Source: Tropicibacter sp. Alg240-R139
GTDB taxonomy: Bacteria > Pseudomonadota > Alphaproteobacteria > Rhodobacterales > Rhodobacteraceae
Length of the DNA: 64,000 nt
Direction: 5' to 3'
Assembly: GCF_900537075.1 (NCBI RefSeq)
Contig: NZ_UNRA01000004.1
Span: forward strand, 132,572-196,571
Notes under the pieces: generated by a model
What the model saw: the letters and a program-made list of their open reading frames with translations, nothing else
Database searches by the model: none
What the model was told of the DNA's origin: nothing
Translations under genes and position numbers: made by a program
Shown here: piece by piece, positions 24,639 to 33,547 of the stretch
Position numbering within the stretch: position 1 is the first letter of the stretch
How the letters are laid out: each line of letters begins with the position of its first letter

Positions 24639-24686
24639 GAAAATCTGTCTTACCGGTATCTAAGGCGCAGGTGAGGCGACCACAAG

Positions 24687-25652
24687 TTACGCTTTGGCCG
24701 CCGCGTGGGCATCGCCCGTGGTAAAGAGGTGGTCGAGCTGATCAAAGATTGGGCCACGCACATCGGGCGCTTCCATCAGCACCTCATGCTCGCCGCCGGG
24801 AACCTCGACCAGATGGCCGCGTGGCCAGTTTGGCATGCGGGCGCGGATGGCGTCGCGGTCGACGATCTGCTCATGCGTGCCCAGATATGTTAGGCAGGGC
24901 ATGTCGGGCGAGGCACGTTCGGCCAGATGGGCGCACTCTGTGACAGACTCTTTCAGCCAATGAATCGAGGGTGCACCCAGCGACAGGTCCGGGTGTGCGG
25001 TCAGCTGATCGCGCATCATCTGGTACATGTCGGAGTCGCGGGTCAGGGTGTTGCCGTCAAACTCCTGTTCCAGAACATAGCTGCCAAGGGATGTGCTGGG
25101 CGGGTTCTTGTGCGCGGCCCCAAATACGGGCGCCAACGCCATGGTCACCTTGCTTAGCGGCTTCATCAGCGGCGAGAAATAGATGCCCCACATCGGACCG
25201 GTAAAGGCGCAGGTCTGAACCGGCATCCCTTCCATCACTGCGCGCAGCGTGATGGCGCCGCCCATGGAGTGACCGATGACGTGCCAAGGCTTGGGCAGCT
25301 CTTGCTCACGCGCCACCCGCAGAACGGCAGCGATGTCTTTTTGGTAGTCGGTGAAATGGCCCACGTGACCCACGCGGGTGTCATCCAGCAGGCGGTCGGC
25401 CAGACCCTGGCCACGCCAATCCACCGACAGAACGGTGTAGCCGCGCGAGACCAACTGCGTCGCCGTCTCGCCATATTTTTCGATGTATTCGGTGCGTCCG
25501 GGGAACATCAGGACCGTGCCCTTAACTGTTCCTTCAGCGCGCCAAACACCCACGCGTATGCGCACATTATCCGAGGTCTGCACCCACCAAGCCGCACCCC
25601 CAGCGGGTCCGCCGGCCACATCTGCAAAGAACGGGGCCAGCGGCAAACTCAT
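24687..25652 (-). CDS. Alpha/beta hydrolase (serine aminopeptidase S33 / lysophospholipase type)
   Basis: A 321-residue hydrolase with the nucleophile elbow GHSMGG and a late His in GGEHEVL. FPGRTEYIEKYGETATQLVSRG is typical of the monoacylglycerol lipase-like group. The ATG overlaps the stop of the upstream SCP2 gene by one base, suggesting coupling, perhaps in lipid handling. Confidence 0.85.
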   Translation of the reverse strand: MSLPLAPFFADVAGGPAGGAAWWVQTSDNVRIRVGVWRAEGTVKGTVLMFPGRTEYIEKYGETATQLVSRGYTVLSVDWRGQGLADRLLDDTRVGHVGHFTDYQKDIAAVLRVAREQELPKPWHVIGHSMGGAITLRAVMEGMPVQTCAFTGPMWGIYFSPLMKPLSKVTMALAPVFGAAHKNPPSTSLGSYVLEQEFDGNTLTRDSDMYQMMRDQLTAHPDLSLGAPSIHWLKESVTECAHLAERASPDMPCLTYLGTHEQIVDRDAIRARMPNWPRGHLVEVPGGEHEVLMEAPDVRGPIFDQLDHLFTTGDAHAAAKA

Positions 25653-25942
25653 CAGGCCAGTACCGAGGCCAGTTTCATCGCGATGCCCATGTCACCGTCG
25701 ATGGTCAGCTTGCCCGACATGAAGGCACCAGTCGGGTTCAGCTCGCCGGTAAAGATCTGCGTGAATGTGTCTGCGTCCGCGGTCATGGTCACGTCGGCCT
25801 CGTCATCGCTGATGCGTGCGCCGTCGCCGTCCAGAACAATGGCGCCCACGTCTGCGATGGCAAATTTGGCCGAGCCGTCAAAGCCAGCACCGCCCAGTTT
25901 TTCGTTCAATCCGGCCAGAGCCTGGTCAAGAAGTTCGCTCAT
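25652..25942 (-). CDS. SCP2 sterol-binding domain protein
   Basis: A 96-residue SCP2-fold protein with the motifs DGDGARISDDEADVTMTAD and FMSGKLTIDGDMGIAMKLAS. These domains bind lipids or acyl-CoA in a hydrophobic tunnel. ATG at 25942 follows AGATGGAGAAA. It forms a two-gene operon with the hydrolase. Confidence 0.9.
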   Translation of the reverse strand: MSELLDQALAGLNEKLGGAGFDGSAKFAIADVGAIVLDGDGARISDDEADVTMTADADTFTQIFTGELNPTGAFMSGKLTIDGDMGIAMKLASVLA

Positions 25943-26023
25943 GGTTTTTCTCCATCTAACATCGTTGAGACAACGGCGCTGTGAATGGACATCCACGCAC
26001 GCCACGCTACACTGAGGATTGTT

Positions 26024-26593
26024 ATGGGCATTGCAAGCATCAATCTCAAAGCTATCGTTGCGGCAACCATCACAATAGTGATGTTTTCCGTTGCGGTACA
26101 AGCGCAAGAGGCGGATTTGAACGACGAATCCGAGCTGCTCGAAGCGTTGGTGATGGCTGACCCAGTCGAGGCCAAACGGTTGGAGCGGCAGTTGCAGGCG
26201 CTGTGGTCAAAATCCGGGTCTGCGTCTGCCGATCTGCTGTTGAAGCGCGGGCGCGAGGCGATGGAGGCCGAAGACTATGGCGCTGCCATCGAGCATTTCA
26301 CAGCTCTGACCGATCACGCGCCCGAGTTCGCCGAAGGATGGCACATGCGCGCGTCGGCCTTTTACAACGCCAACCTCTTTGGCCCGGCGATTACCGATCT
26401 GGAACGTACGTTGTCGCTCAACCCCAACAACTACACAGCGATGCTGGGTTTGGGGCACATTCTAGAGCAGATCAACCAACCCGAACTGGCCTATGACGCC
26501 TATGTACGGGCGCAGTCTATACATCCGCATCACGAAGACGTATCCAAAGCCGTCTCACGACTGGCGCCTCACGTGCAGGGCAAGTCCATCTGA
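26024..26593 (+). CDS. Exported tetratricopeptide-repeat protein
   Basis: A 189-residue protein with an N-terminal signal peptide ending VAVQAQ (about residue 28) and three TPR-like repeats at about 75-175 (AEDYGAAIEHFTALTDHAPE, AITDLERTLSLNPNNYTAML, ELAYDAYVRAQSIHPHHEDV). It is probably a periplasmic scaffold. ATG at 26024 with GAGG upstream is preferred over ATG at 25985. Confidence 0.8.
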   Translation: MGIASINLKAIVAATITIVMFSVAVQAQEADLNDESELLEALVMADPVEAKRLERQLQALWSKSGSASADLLLKRGREAMEAEDYGAAIEHFTALTDHAPEFAEGWHMRASAFYNANLFGPAITDLERTLSLNPNNYTAMLGLGHILEQINQPELAYDAYVRAQSIHPHHEDVSKAVSRLAPHVQGKSI

Positions 26594-26633
26594 GGCGACA
26601 AATCAAAGCCCGGAGCAATCGGGCAGGGGGCAA

Positions 26634-29537
26634 ATGGTGAGCGGGTCATCCCGGATCGTGGCCGTTTTGGGCCCGACCAACACTGGCAAAACACACTATG
26701 CGATCGAACGAATGCTGGGCTATCGCACCGGCATTATCGGTCTGCCGCTGCGGCTGCTTGCGCGCGAGGTCTATGACAAGATCGTCGCCGTGCGTGGGCC
26801 ATCGGTCGTGGCACTTGTCACTGGCGAAGAACGAATCGTTCCGCCCCGAACCCAATATTGGGTCTGCACCGTCGAAGCGATGCCCGAAGGCATGGGCACC
26901 GATTTCCTGGCCGTCGACGAAATCCAGCTTTGCGCTGACCCAGAGCGTGGTCATGTGTTCACCGACCGTCTGCTTCGGTCACGTGGTACGAATGAGACGC
27001 TGTTTATGGGCTCGGACACCATGCGCGGCCCGATCCGCGAATTGGTGCCCGAGGCGCAGTTCATGCAACGCGAGCGGATGTCGCAGCTGGTTTATTCAGG
27101 GTCGAAAAAAATCAGCCGCATGCCCGCCCGCAGCGCCATCGTCGGATTTTCCGTCGACAACGTCTATGCCATCGCGGAATTGCTTCGCCGACAAAAGGGC
27201 GGGGCGGCTGTAGTTATGGGGGCGCTTAGTCCGCGCACCCGGAACGCGCAGGTCGACCTGTATCAGAATGGCGAGGTCGACTATCTGGTCGCAACTGACG
27301 CCATCGGTATGGGGCTGAACCTGGATGTGGATCATGTTGCCTTTTCCGCGCTGAGCAAATTTGACGGCCGTCGCATGCGCCCCTTGGCCCCCAACGAGTT
27401 GGCCCAGATCGCGGGCCGGGCCGGGCGGGGCATGTCGGATGGCACATTTGGTGTTACTGGCGAGGCGCGGCCCTTGGACGATGGCATGGCGCAGGCGATC
27501 ATGGATCACCGATTTACCCCGCTCAAGAAACTTAACTGGCGCAACGCCGCCTTGCAGTTCGGGTCGATCGAGTCGCTGATCCGCTCGCTTGAGGTCAGCC
27601 CGACTGGCGAACATCTGCTCAAAGCGCGCGAGGCGGATGATCTGCAAGCGCTGAAATCGCTATCCCAAGTGGCTGAAGTCACGGCGCGTGCCAGTAGCGG
27701 CGATAGCGTGCGACTGTTGTGGGATGTCTGCCGAATTCCCGATTTCCGTGGCATCAGCCACGCCGAACACGCCAGCCTGCTTGAGGTAATTTTCGGCCAT
27801 CTGCACGAGCGCGGGCACATCCCTGACGACTTCCTCGCGCGGCAAATCCGCCGAATCGACAAGACCCACGGAGATATTGATGCGCTGTCGAAACGGCTGG
27901 CGTATATTCGTACGTGGACATATGTCGCGCAACGGAACGGTTGGGTTCGTGACGAAAACCATTGGCGCGACGAAACGCGCGCTGTAGAAGACCGTGTATC
28001 TGACGCTCTGCATGAGCGTCTGACCCAGAGATTTGTGGACCGGCGTACATCTGTATTGCTGCGCCGGCTCAAACAGAAGGAGGCCCTTTTGGCCGAAGTG
28101 AATGACAAGGGTGATGTGACCGTCGAAGGCGAATTTGTCGGACGGTTGGAAGGATTCCGGTTTTCCCCGGATAAAAGCGCGCAAGGTGCCGAGGCGAAGG
28201 CGTTGAAAGCCGCCTCGCTCCAGGCTCTCGCACCGCAATTCCATCTGCGGGCGGATCGCTTTTACAATGCGCCCGATACCGAGATTGATTTTACCGAACA
28301 GGGTGGCCTCATGTGGGGCGAACACGCTGTGGGTAAACTGGTGGCCGGTGCGGAACCGCTCAAGCCCATGGTCGATGTGTTCGTGGACGAGGCCGCAGGC
28401 CCGGACGTCGAACAGAAAGTGCAGCGCCGCTTGCAGCATTTCATCGACCGCAAGGTGGCAGCGCTGTTTGAACCGCTGCTAAACCTGTCGCGCGACGAAG
28501 AGCTGAACGGCCTGGCCCGTGGCTTTGCCTTCCGCATGGTCGAAGCGCTTGGTGTTCTGCCGCGTGCCGACGTGGCCCAAGATGTGAAGGATCTGGATCA
28601 GGACGCCCGTGGCGCGCTGCGCAAGCACGGCATTCGCTTTGGTCAGTTCACCATCTTTATGCCGCTGCTGCTCAAGCCCGCGCCGACGCGCTTGCGTCTG
28701 GTTCTGTGGTCGCTGGCCCAAGGGTTGCAAGAATTCCCCGAATCGCCCCCGCCGGGCCTGGTCACCGTGCCGACGGTTGCGGATGCGCCGCGGGGTTATG
28801 ACACCATGTGCGGCTACCGCAACGCAGGCGAGCGGGCGATCCGCATCGACATGCTGGAGCGTCTGGCAGACATGCTGCGGTCCGAGGACAGCAGGGGTGG
28901 TTTTGAAGCCAAGGCCGACATGCTCTCGATCACGGGCATGACGCTGGATCAATTTTCTGACCTGATGGGTGGTCTGGGCTACAAGGCTGAAAAGGGCGAA
29001 CGCCCCAAAGTCAAAGCCCCTGCCGAGCCTGCACCTGAAGGTGGCGAAGAAGCGGCTGCAACGCCAGAGACAGAAGCGCCCACCGAGGCAACGCCCGAAG
29101 AAGCAGCGGTAGAAGTCGCACCCGCCGAGGCGCTAGCCGAGGCTACGACAAGCACCGAGGCGGCAGCCGAGGCCCCCGCGACCAAAGACGCTACGACCGA
29201 AGAACCCGCAACCGATGCCCCCGCAGTCGACGCACCGGCTGAACCCGAGATCGAAGTGTTCTACACCTTCACCTGGGGTGGCCGCGCCAATCAGGGTGGA
29301 CGGGGTCCCCGCCGGGACCAGCAGTCGCAAGGTCGCAACGAGGCCCGTGGCAAAGGCAAGCCGCGCGGCAAGCCGCAGGACGGTGGCCGTGGCAAACCAG
29401 GTGGTAAGCCGGGCAAGAAGGGTGGCAAACCGCAAGGCGCCAAAACCTTCTCGTCGCGCCCACCGCGCCGCGAAAAGCAGATCGATCCCGACAACCCCTT
29501 CGCCGCTGCGCTGATGGGGCTGAAAGAGGGCAAGTAA
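26634..29537 (+). CDS. Suv3-like superfamily 2 RNA helicase with RG-rich tail
   Basis: A 967-residue helicase of the alphaproteobacterial/mitochondrial Suv3 type. Walker A is GPTNTGKT (13-20), the DExH-like box is DEIQ (95-98), and motif VI reads QIAGRAGRG. Residues about 820-900 form an Ala/Glu/Pro-rich linker. The end (about 910-950) is a Gly/Arg/Lys-rich tail of RGKGKPRGKPQDGG type, likely for RNA contact. Mitochondrial Suv3 works with PNPase in RNA decay, and a similar role is inferred here. ATG at 26634 is chosen where similarity begins. Confidence 0.9.
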   Translation: MVSGSSRIVAVLGPTNTGKTHYAIERMLGYRTGIIGLPLRLLAREVYDKIVAVRGPSVVALVTGEERIVPPRTQYWVCTVEAMPEGMGTDFLAVDEIQLCADPERGHVFTDRLLRSRGTNETLFMGSDTMRGPIRELVPEAQFMQRERMSQLVYSGSKKISRMPARSAIVGFSVDNVYAIAELLRRQKGGAAVVMGALSPRTRNAQVDLYQNGEVDYLVATDAIGMGLNLDVDHVAFSALSKFDGRRMRPLAPNELAQIAGRAGRGMSDGTFGVTGEARPLDDGMAQAIMDHRFTPLKKLNWRNAALQFGSIESLIRSLEVSPTGEHLLKAREADDLQALKSLSQVAEVTARASSGDSVRLLWDVCRIPDFRGISHAEHASLLEVIFGHLHERGHIPDDFLARQIRRIDKTHGDIDALSKRLAYIRTWTYVAQRNGWVRDENHWRDETRAVEDRVSDALHERLTQRFVDRRTSVLLRRLKQKEALLAEVNDKGDVTVEGEFVGRLEGFRFSPDKSAQGAEAKALKAASLQALAPQFHLRADRFYNAPDTEIDFTEQGGLMWGEHAVGKLVAGAEPLKPMVDVFVDEAAGPDVEQKVQRRLQHFIDRKVAALFEPLLNLSRDEELNGLARGFAFRMVEALGVLPRADVAQDVKDLDQDARGALRKHGIRFGQFTIFMPLLLKPAPTRLRLVLWSLAQGLQEFPESPPPGLVTVPTVADAPRGYDTMCGYRNAGERAIRIDMLERLADMLRSEDSRGGFEAKADMLSITGMTLDQFSDLMGGLGYKAEKGERPKVKAPAEPAPEGGEEAAATPETEAPTEATPEEAAVEVAPAEALAEATTSTEAAAEAPATKDATTEEPATDAPAVDAPAEPEIEVFYTFTWGGRANQGGRGPRRDQQSQGRNEARGKGKPRGKPQDGGRGKPGGKPGKKGGKPQGAKTFSSRPPRREKQIDPDNPFAAALMGLKEGK

Positions 29538-29540
29538 GCC

Positions 29541-29918
29541 TTGAACGACACACCTGCCGCAAAACTGCGGATCGACAAGTGGCTGTGGCAGGCGCGGTTT
29601 TTCAAAACCCGCTCGCTGTCGGCCAAGCAAGTCAGCGGCGGGCATGTGCGTGTGAATAGAAACCGGGTGCTCAAACCCTCATACGGTGTGAGCCCCGGTG
29701 ACGTTCTGACCTTTCCCCAAGCCAAAATCGTGCGTGTTGTGCGCATCGAGTCCCTTGGCGAGCGCCGTGGACCGGCATCCGAGGCGCAAACGTTGTATGC
29801 CGATTTGACCCCAAAGCAGGAAAAACCCCCACTAAATCCCAAGTACGAGGGAAAAGGTCGTCCATCCAAGCGGGATCGCAGGGCTCTTGATCTTTCCAAC
29901 CCCTTTGAGCCTGAATGA
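29541..29918 (+). CDS. S4-domain RNA-binding protein (Hsp15-like)
   Basis: A 125-residue protein with the S4 motif LRIDKWLWQARFFKTRSL at its start, then a basic C-terminal end (KGRPSKRDRRALDL). Hsp15 binds stalled 50S subunits carrying nascent chains. The frame appears to use TTG at 29541, three bases after the helicase stop and about 11 after GAGGG, so it is likely coupled to the helicase. Confidence 0.85.
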   Translation: MNDTPAAKLRIDKWLWQARFFKTRSLSAKQVSGGHVRVNRNRVLKPSYGVSPGDVLTFPQAKIVRVVRIESLGERRGPASEAQTLYADLTPKQEKPPLNPKYEGKGRPSKRDRRALDLSNPFEPE

Positions 29919-29983
29919 TCCCTTGAAGAAGCGCGCACTCTGATTTAGCTAGTCCGGCAATAGGCGAAACTGGAAAGCTGCAC

Positions 29984-30322
29984 ATGACCTATATCGTCAC
30001 CGACAATTGCATCTCTTGCAAATACACCGACTGCGTCGAGGTCTGCCCCGTGGATTGTTTCTACGAGGGCGAGAACATGCTGGTCATCCACCCCGATGAA
30101 TGTATCGACTGTGGTGTGTGTGAACCCGAATGCCCTGCTGACGCCATCCGCCCCGATACCGAGCCGGATATGGACAAATGGGTCGAGATGAACCGCAAGT
30201 ATGCCGAGCTCTGGCCGGTGATCGTCACCAAAAAAGACCAGCTTCCCGAAGCCGAAGAACGCGATGGCGAGACCGGCAAGATGGAGAAGTATTTCTCGGA
30301 AACACCGGGTGAGGGTGGATAA
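29984..30322 (+). CDS. fdxA: 7Fe ferredoxin FdxA
   Basis: A 112-residue ferredoxin with N-terminal cluster ligands C-x7-C-x3-CP ([18 protein letters not shown]) and a second set [12 protein letters not shown]. This fits one 3Fe-4S and one 4Fe-4S cluster, followed by the usual C-terminal extension. It follows the S4 gene and precedes carD, a conserved order. Confidence 0.94.
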   Translation: MTYIVTDNCISCKYTDCVEVCPVDCFYEGENMLVIHPDECIDCGVCEPECPADAIRPDTEPDMDKWVEMNRKYAELWPVIVTKKDQLPEAEERDGETGKMEKYFSETPGEGG

Positions 30323-30618
30323 CCCAAGTTGGGTAAGCGATTCGCACCTTTTTGACATTCTGTATGTCGAATGAATGCCGTTAAGGCGCTGAAAACAGGA
30401 AATAAAGCCGAAGTTGACCCTGCGTCGGCTTCCAGTTTCTTGTTTTTTGTGTTACGTTCTCTGTTCAAATGATGTCAACGACCGGGATGTGCTCCACCCA
30501 GATGCTCGTGTTGGAGCTATAGAGTTTACGAACATTTAACCGCCTGTCGGGGAAACGCATTCCCCGCTCGTGGTTTTTTTGTCGCCCAATGTCCGGTTCG
30601 CAGCAAGGAAAGACCTGT
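30323..30618. other. Intergenic region before carD
   Basis: About 296 bases with no supported gene. The AT-rich part at 30430-30535 probably holds the carD promoter. No riboswitch or strong hairpin is seen. Confidence 0.4.
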
Positions 30619-31134
30619 ATGACCAAATCGAAGAAGCTCGATTTCCGCCCCAACGAATATGTGGTCTATCCGGCGCATGGTGTCGGCCAGATCATCTCCA
30701 TCGAAGAGCAGGAAGTCGCAGGCTATGCGCTTGAGCTGTTTGTGGTGTCCTTTGAAAAGGACAAGATGACCCTGAGGGTGCCTACCAACAAAGCGACCGA
30801 GATCGGCATGCGGGGCCTCAGTTCGCCCGACGTCATAAATCAGGCGATGAAAACGCTCAGAGGCAAAGCCAAGGTGAAACGCGCCATGTGGTCGCGTCGT
30901 GCGCAGGAATACGAACAGAAAATCAACTCGGGCGATCTGATCGCGATCGCCGAGGTGGTTCGCGACCTGCACCGCACCGACGATCAGCGCGAACAAAGCT
31001 ATTCCGAGCGTCAGCTGTATGAAGCCGCGCTCGAGCGTCTGACCCGCGAAGTGGCCGCCGTGGCCGGTGGCGACGAAATCCAGGCCGCCAAGCAGGTGGA
31101 TGAGGTTCTGATGTCGCGCGCTGCCGCAGCGTAA
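30619..31134 (+). CDS. carD: CarD-family RNA polymerase-binding regulator
   Basis: A 171-residue CarD/CdnL-type protein. The N-terminal Tudor-like RNA polymerase interaction domain includes FRPNEYVVYPAHGVGQI; the C-terminal helical domain binds upstream of the -10 element and stabilises open complexes. ATG at 30619 follows AAGGAAAG and is preferred over the ATG ten codons upstream. It is usually an essential housekeeping factor in alphaproteobacteria. Confidence 0.94.
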   Translation: MTKSKKLDFRPNEYVVYPAHGVGQIISIEEQEVAGYALELFVVSFEKDKMTLRVPTNKATEIGMRGLSSPDVINQAMKTLRGKAKVKRAMWSRRAQEYEQKINSGDLIAIAEVVRDLHRTDDQREQSYSERQLYEAALERLTREVAAVAGGDEIQAAKQVDEVLMSRAAAA

Positions 31135-31155
31135 TCCGGATTTGACATATGGTTC

Positions 31156-31184
31156 GGGCCGTCCCATCTCTGGGGCGGCTCTTT
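31156..31184 (+). terminator. Terminator after carD
   Basis: GGGCCGTCCCA and TGGGGCGGCTC pair (two wobble or mismatch positions) and are followed by TTTT, about 20 bases past the carD stop. Confidence 0.65.
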
Positions 31185-31202
31185 TCGTTCGTGGGGTGAA
31201 CA

Positions 31203-31752
31203 ATGACTGATCTTGATCAGATCTGGTCCGACTACGGGCACGCGTTGCGTGGTTTTTTTTCGGGCCCGCGTCAGCAATCCCGACGATGTCGAGGACCTGC
31301 TACAAGAAATTATGATCCGCACCCATCGCAACCTGCCTCAGTTGCGCGAAGACACCAAACTGCGGGCATGGATCTATCAGATCGCGCGCAACGTGGTCAT
31401 TGATCATTATCGCGTGTCGGGACGCGGTGACGACCTGCAAGTCGACGACCTCTGGTATCAAGACCCCGATCCTGCCACGGCGCGGGATGAGCTGGCCGAC
31501 TGCATTGCTCCGATGGTGCGTGCCCTGCCGCAGGAATACGCCAAGGTTTTGACTGCAGTAGATTTGGAGGGTCAGGCGCAAAAGGACTATGCAGCCGCCC
31601 ATGGAGTTCCATATTCAACGCTCAAGTCACAGGTGCAATCAGGCCGCAAACAGTTGCGGTCCTTGTTTGAAAACTGTTGCCGCTTCAGTTTCGACACGCG
31701 GGGTGGTGTATCCGATTACGAAAGAAAATCAGACGGTTGCAAAAAATGTTGA
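31203..31752 (+). CDS. sigZ: ECF sigma factor, SigZ-like, frame broken at a T8 run
   Basis: The ATG at 31203 opens MTDLDQIWSDYGHALRGFF, a normal ECF sigma start. The frame leaves at a run of eight T (31253-31260). The continuation RARVSNPDDVEDLLQEIMIR (region 2) and YSTLKSQVQSGRKQLRSLF (region 4) is in the +1-shifted frame to 31752. Seven T would restore one open frame of about 180 residues. The C-terminus carries CCRF and GCKKC, the cysteine-rich tail typical of SigZ, and no anti-sigma gene is seen. It could be a pseudogene, a sequence error or a slippage site. Confidence 0.72.
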
Positions 31753-31826
31753 TCTGAATGTCGTCTTTTTCCATCCGTTTGCGTCTTCAGAGGTGAAAGC
31801 AGTTGGATAGGAAAAGGACACCTCCA

Positions 31827-32516
31827 ATGATCAAAATCGTCAGCTTCAAGATCTGCCCGTTTGTGCAACGTGTGACCGCCATGCTTGACGCACGCAACAT
31901 CCCGTATCACGTCGACTACATCTCACTTAGTGACAAGCCGCACTGGTTCCTTGACATCTCGCCGACCGGCCAGGTGCCGGTGTTGATCACTGAGGATGGT
32001 GAACCGATCTTCGAATCCGACGCCATTGCGGAATACATCGACGAGATCGCGCCAGCGCTGGAGGCCGACTTGACTCCGGTTGCGCGCGCCAGAAATCGGG
32101 CGTGGGGCTACCAGGCTTCGAAACACTATCTGGTGCAATGCTCGGCGATGCGCAGTGCGGACAAGGAGACCCTAGCTGAGCGCAGTGCCAACCTGTCCAG
32201 GGCCTTTGCCCGCGCCGAAGGGGAACTGGGCGAGGGGCCATTTTTCAACGGCAAGACACTGGGTAACGTGGACCTGGCCTGGTTGCCGCTACTGGACCGT
32301 GCACGGATCATCACCAAGTATACTGGCCATGATTTCCTGAGTGACTTTCCCAAGGTCAAGGCATGGCAGCAATCGCTGGATCAGACCGGATTGCCGGCCA
32401 AGTCCGTAGCGGCGGATTTCGAACAAGCGTTCAGTGAATTCTACCTGTCGGACCAGACCTATTTGGGTACAGGCAAGTGTCAGGCTCCGCGGCGCGGTTC
32501 TGGCACCTGTTGCTAA
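31827..32516 (+). CDS. Glutathione S-transferase family protein with Cys-containing tail
   Basis: A 229-residue GST. The N-terminal thioredoxin-like domain has KICPFVQRVTAMLDARNIPY and the cis-Pro segment GQVPVLI, then ESDAIAEYID. The C-terminal helical domain is followed by a tail with three cysteines (GKCQAPRRGSGTCC). Cys at residue 9 (CPFV) suggests an Omega/DHAR-like thiol activity. ATG at 31827 is preferred. It follows the SigZ-like gene by 74 bases and may belong to the same stress response (inference). Confidence 0.85.
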   Translation: MIKIVSFKICPFVQRVTAMLDARNIPYHVDYISLSDKPHWFLDISPTGQVPVLITEDGEPIFESDAIAEYIDEIAPALEADLTPVARARNRAWGYQASKHYLVQCSAMRSADKETLAERSANLSRAFARAEGELGEGPFFNGKTLGNVDLAWLPLLDRARIITKYTGHDFLSDFPKVKAWQQSLDQTGLPAKSVAADFEQAFSEFYLSDQTYLGTGKCQAPRRGSGTCC

Positions 32517-32524
32517 CAAAATCC

Positions 32525-32545
32525 GGGGCGCGCGACTTGCGCCCC
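32525..32545 (+). terminator. Terminator hairpin after the GST gene
   Basis: GGGGCGC and GCGCCCC pair perfectly around GCGACTT, 8 bases after the stop codon. No long T-run follows. Confidence 0.6.
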
Positions 32546-32588
32546 AAGCCCCCTTTGCGCTTAGATAATTCCTGAGGGAGAAGAACGC

Positions 32589-33362
32589 ATGAGGGCATTG
32601 AAAAAGCAGGTTCGTGGCTTGTACCTGGGTTCTGGAACGGTGCCGCGATGGTTTCGCTACTGCCTCATCGTTTTTGATCTTGCGACGATCGTCTTTTTTG
32701 TGGGGACCGCACACAAAACACACGGACCAATGCTGACCACGATCAGCCAGGCTGTGGGGTTGATCATTCTTTTGGATTTCAGTGCCCGGTTGTGGATTGC
32801 CCGGGATCGCAGGAAATTCCTTCGCCAGATTTATACCCTGGCGGACATCATCGTCATCTTGTCGCTGATACTTGACCCGATTTTGAATGAGAGCTTGGCC
32901 TTCTTGCGCATTCTTCGGGGGCTGCGCCTTATCCATTCGTATCACCTGCTTCGAGATCTGCGTCGTGACAGTCAGTTCTTTCGAACGCACGAAGACGCCG
33001 TGATAGCGGCCATTAATCTGATGGTGTTCGTCTTTGCGACATCAACGGCTGTTTTTGTGTTCTTTATCGACCACGACACCAGCCAGACACCGTATATCGA
33101 TGCGCTCTATTTCACCATGGCGACGCTGACAACGACCGGGTTTGGCGACATTACGCTGGGGACGTCTGGGGGGAAGCTCTTTTCAGTTTTCATCATGGTT
33201 GTTGGGGTGGCGTTGTTCGTGCGGTTGGCTCAGGCGATATTCATGCCTCAGAAAGTACGTCACAAATGCGGTGGGTGCGGTCTCTATCGCCACGACCCGG
33301 ATGCAGTGCATTGTAAACATTGTGGCGGGCTGTTGAACATCGAAACCGGGGGTGTGAGCTAG
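32589..33362 (+). CDS. Voltage-gated-type potassium channel with C-terminal zinc ribbon
   Basis: A 257-residue ion channel with a six-helix voltage-gated layout. S4 carries spaced arginines (FLRILRGLRL, 105-114), the pore helix reads YFTMATLTT, and the selectivity filter is TTGFGD (182-187), where GFG replaces the commoner GYG. The C-terminal cytoplasmic part is a zinc ribbon with C227-x2-C230 and C242-x2-C245. Zinc ribbons are unusual on K+ channels and may serve as a sensor or assembly element. ATG follows GAGGGAGAAG. Confidence 0.85.
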   Translation: MRALKKQVRGLYLGSGTVPRWFRYCLIVFDLATIVFFVGTAHKTHGPMLTTISQAVGLIILLDFSARLWIARDRRKFLRQIYTLADIIVILSLILDPILNESLAFLRILRGLRLIHSYHLLRDLRRDSQFFRTHEDAVIAAINLMVFVFATSTAVFVFFIDHDTSQTPYIDALYFTMATLTTTGFGDITLGTSGGKLFSVFIMVVGVALFVRLAQAIFMPQKVRHKCGGCGLYRHDPDAVHCKHCGGLLNIETGGVS

Positions 33363-33367
33363 AATTC

Positions 33368-33502
33368 GGGGGAGCTCCCGCACCCGAGCGATCCCGACTT
33401 CGTCGGCACCGCTAGCGGCTTTGGGCCGGGCACTGCGCTACGCGCAGTGCCCGGCCCAACGGGAGGAGGTGTTTCGTCAGAAACATCGACGACGGGCGGG
33501 AG
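33368..33502 (-). repeat. Interspersed GC-rich repeat (copy C, apparently complete)
   Basis: A 135-bp element from GGGGGAGCTCCC to GGGCGGGAG. It contains an 18-bp perfect inverted repeat (33421-33438 with 33442-33459, loop TAC) and a small TGTTTC-GTCA-GAAACA hairpin. The same blocks occur at 1-24, 19055 and 39170. It lies between the channel and cobS genes and has no coding frame of note. Confidence 0.85.
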
Positions 33503-33547
33503 TGCTTGGGTGCATGCCACCCGTCACTGCCAGTGTGTTGGCGCTTG

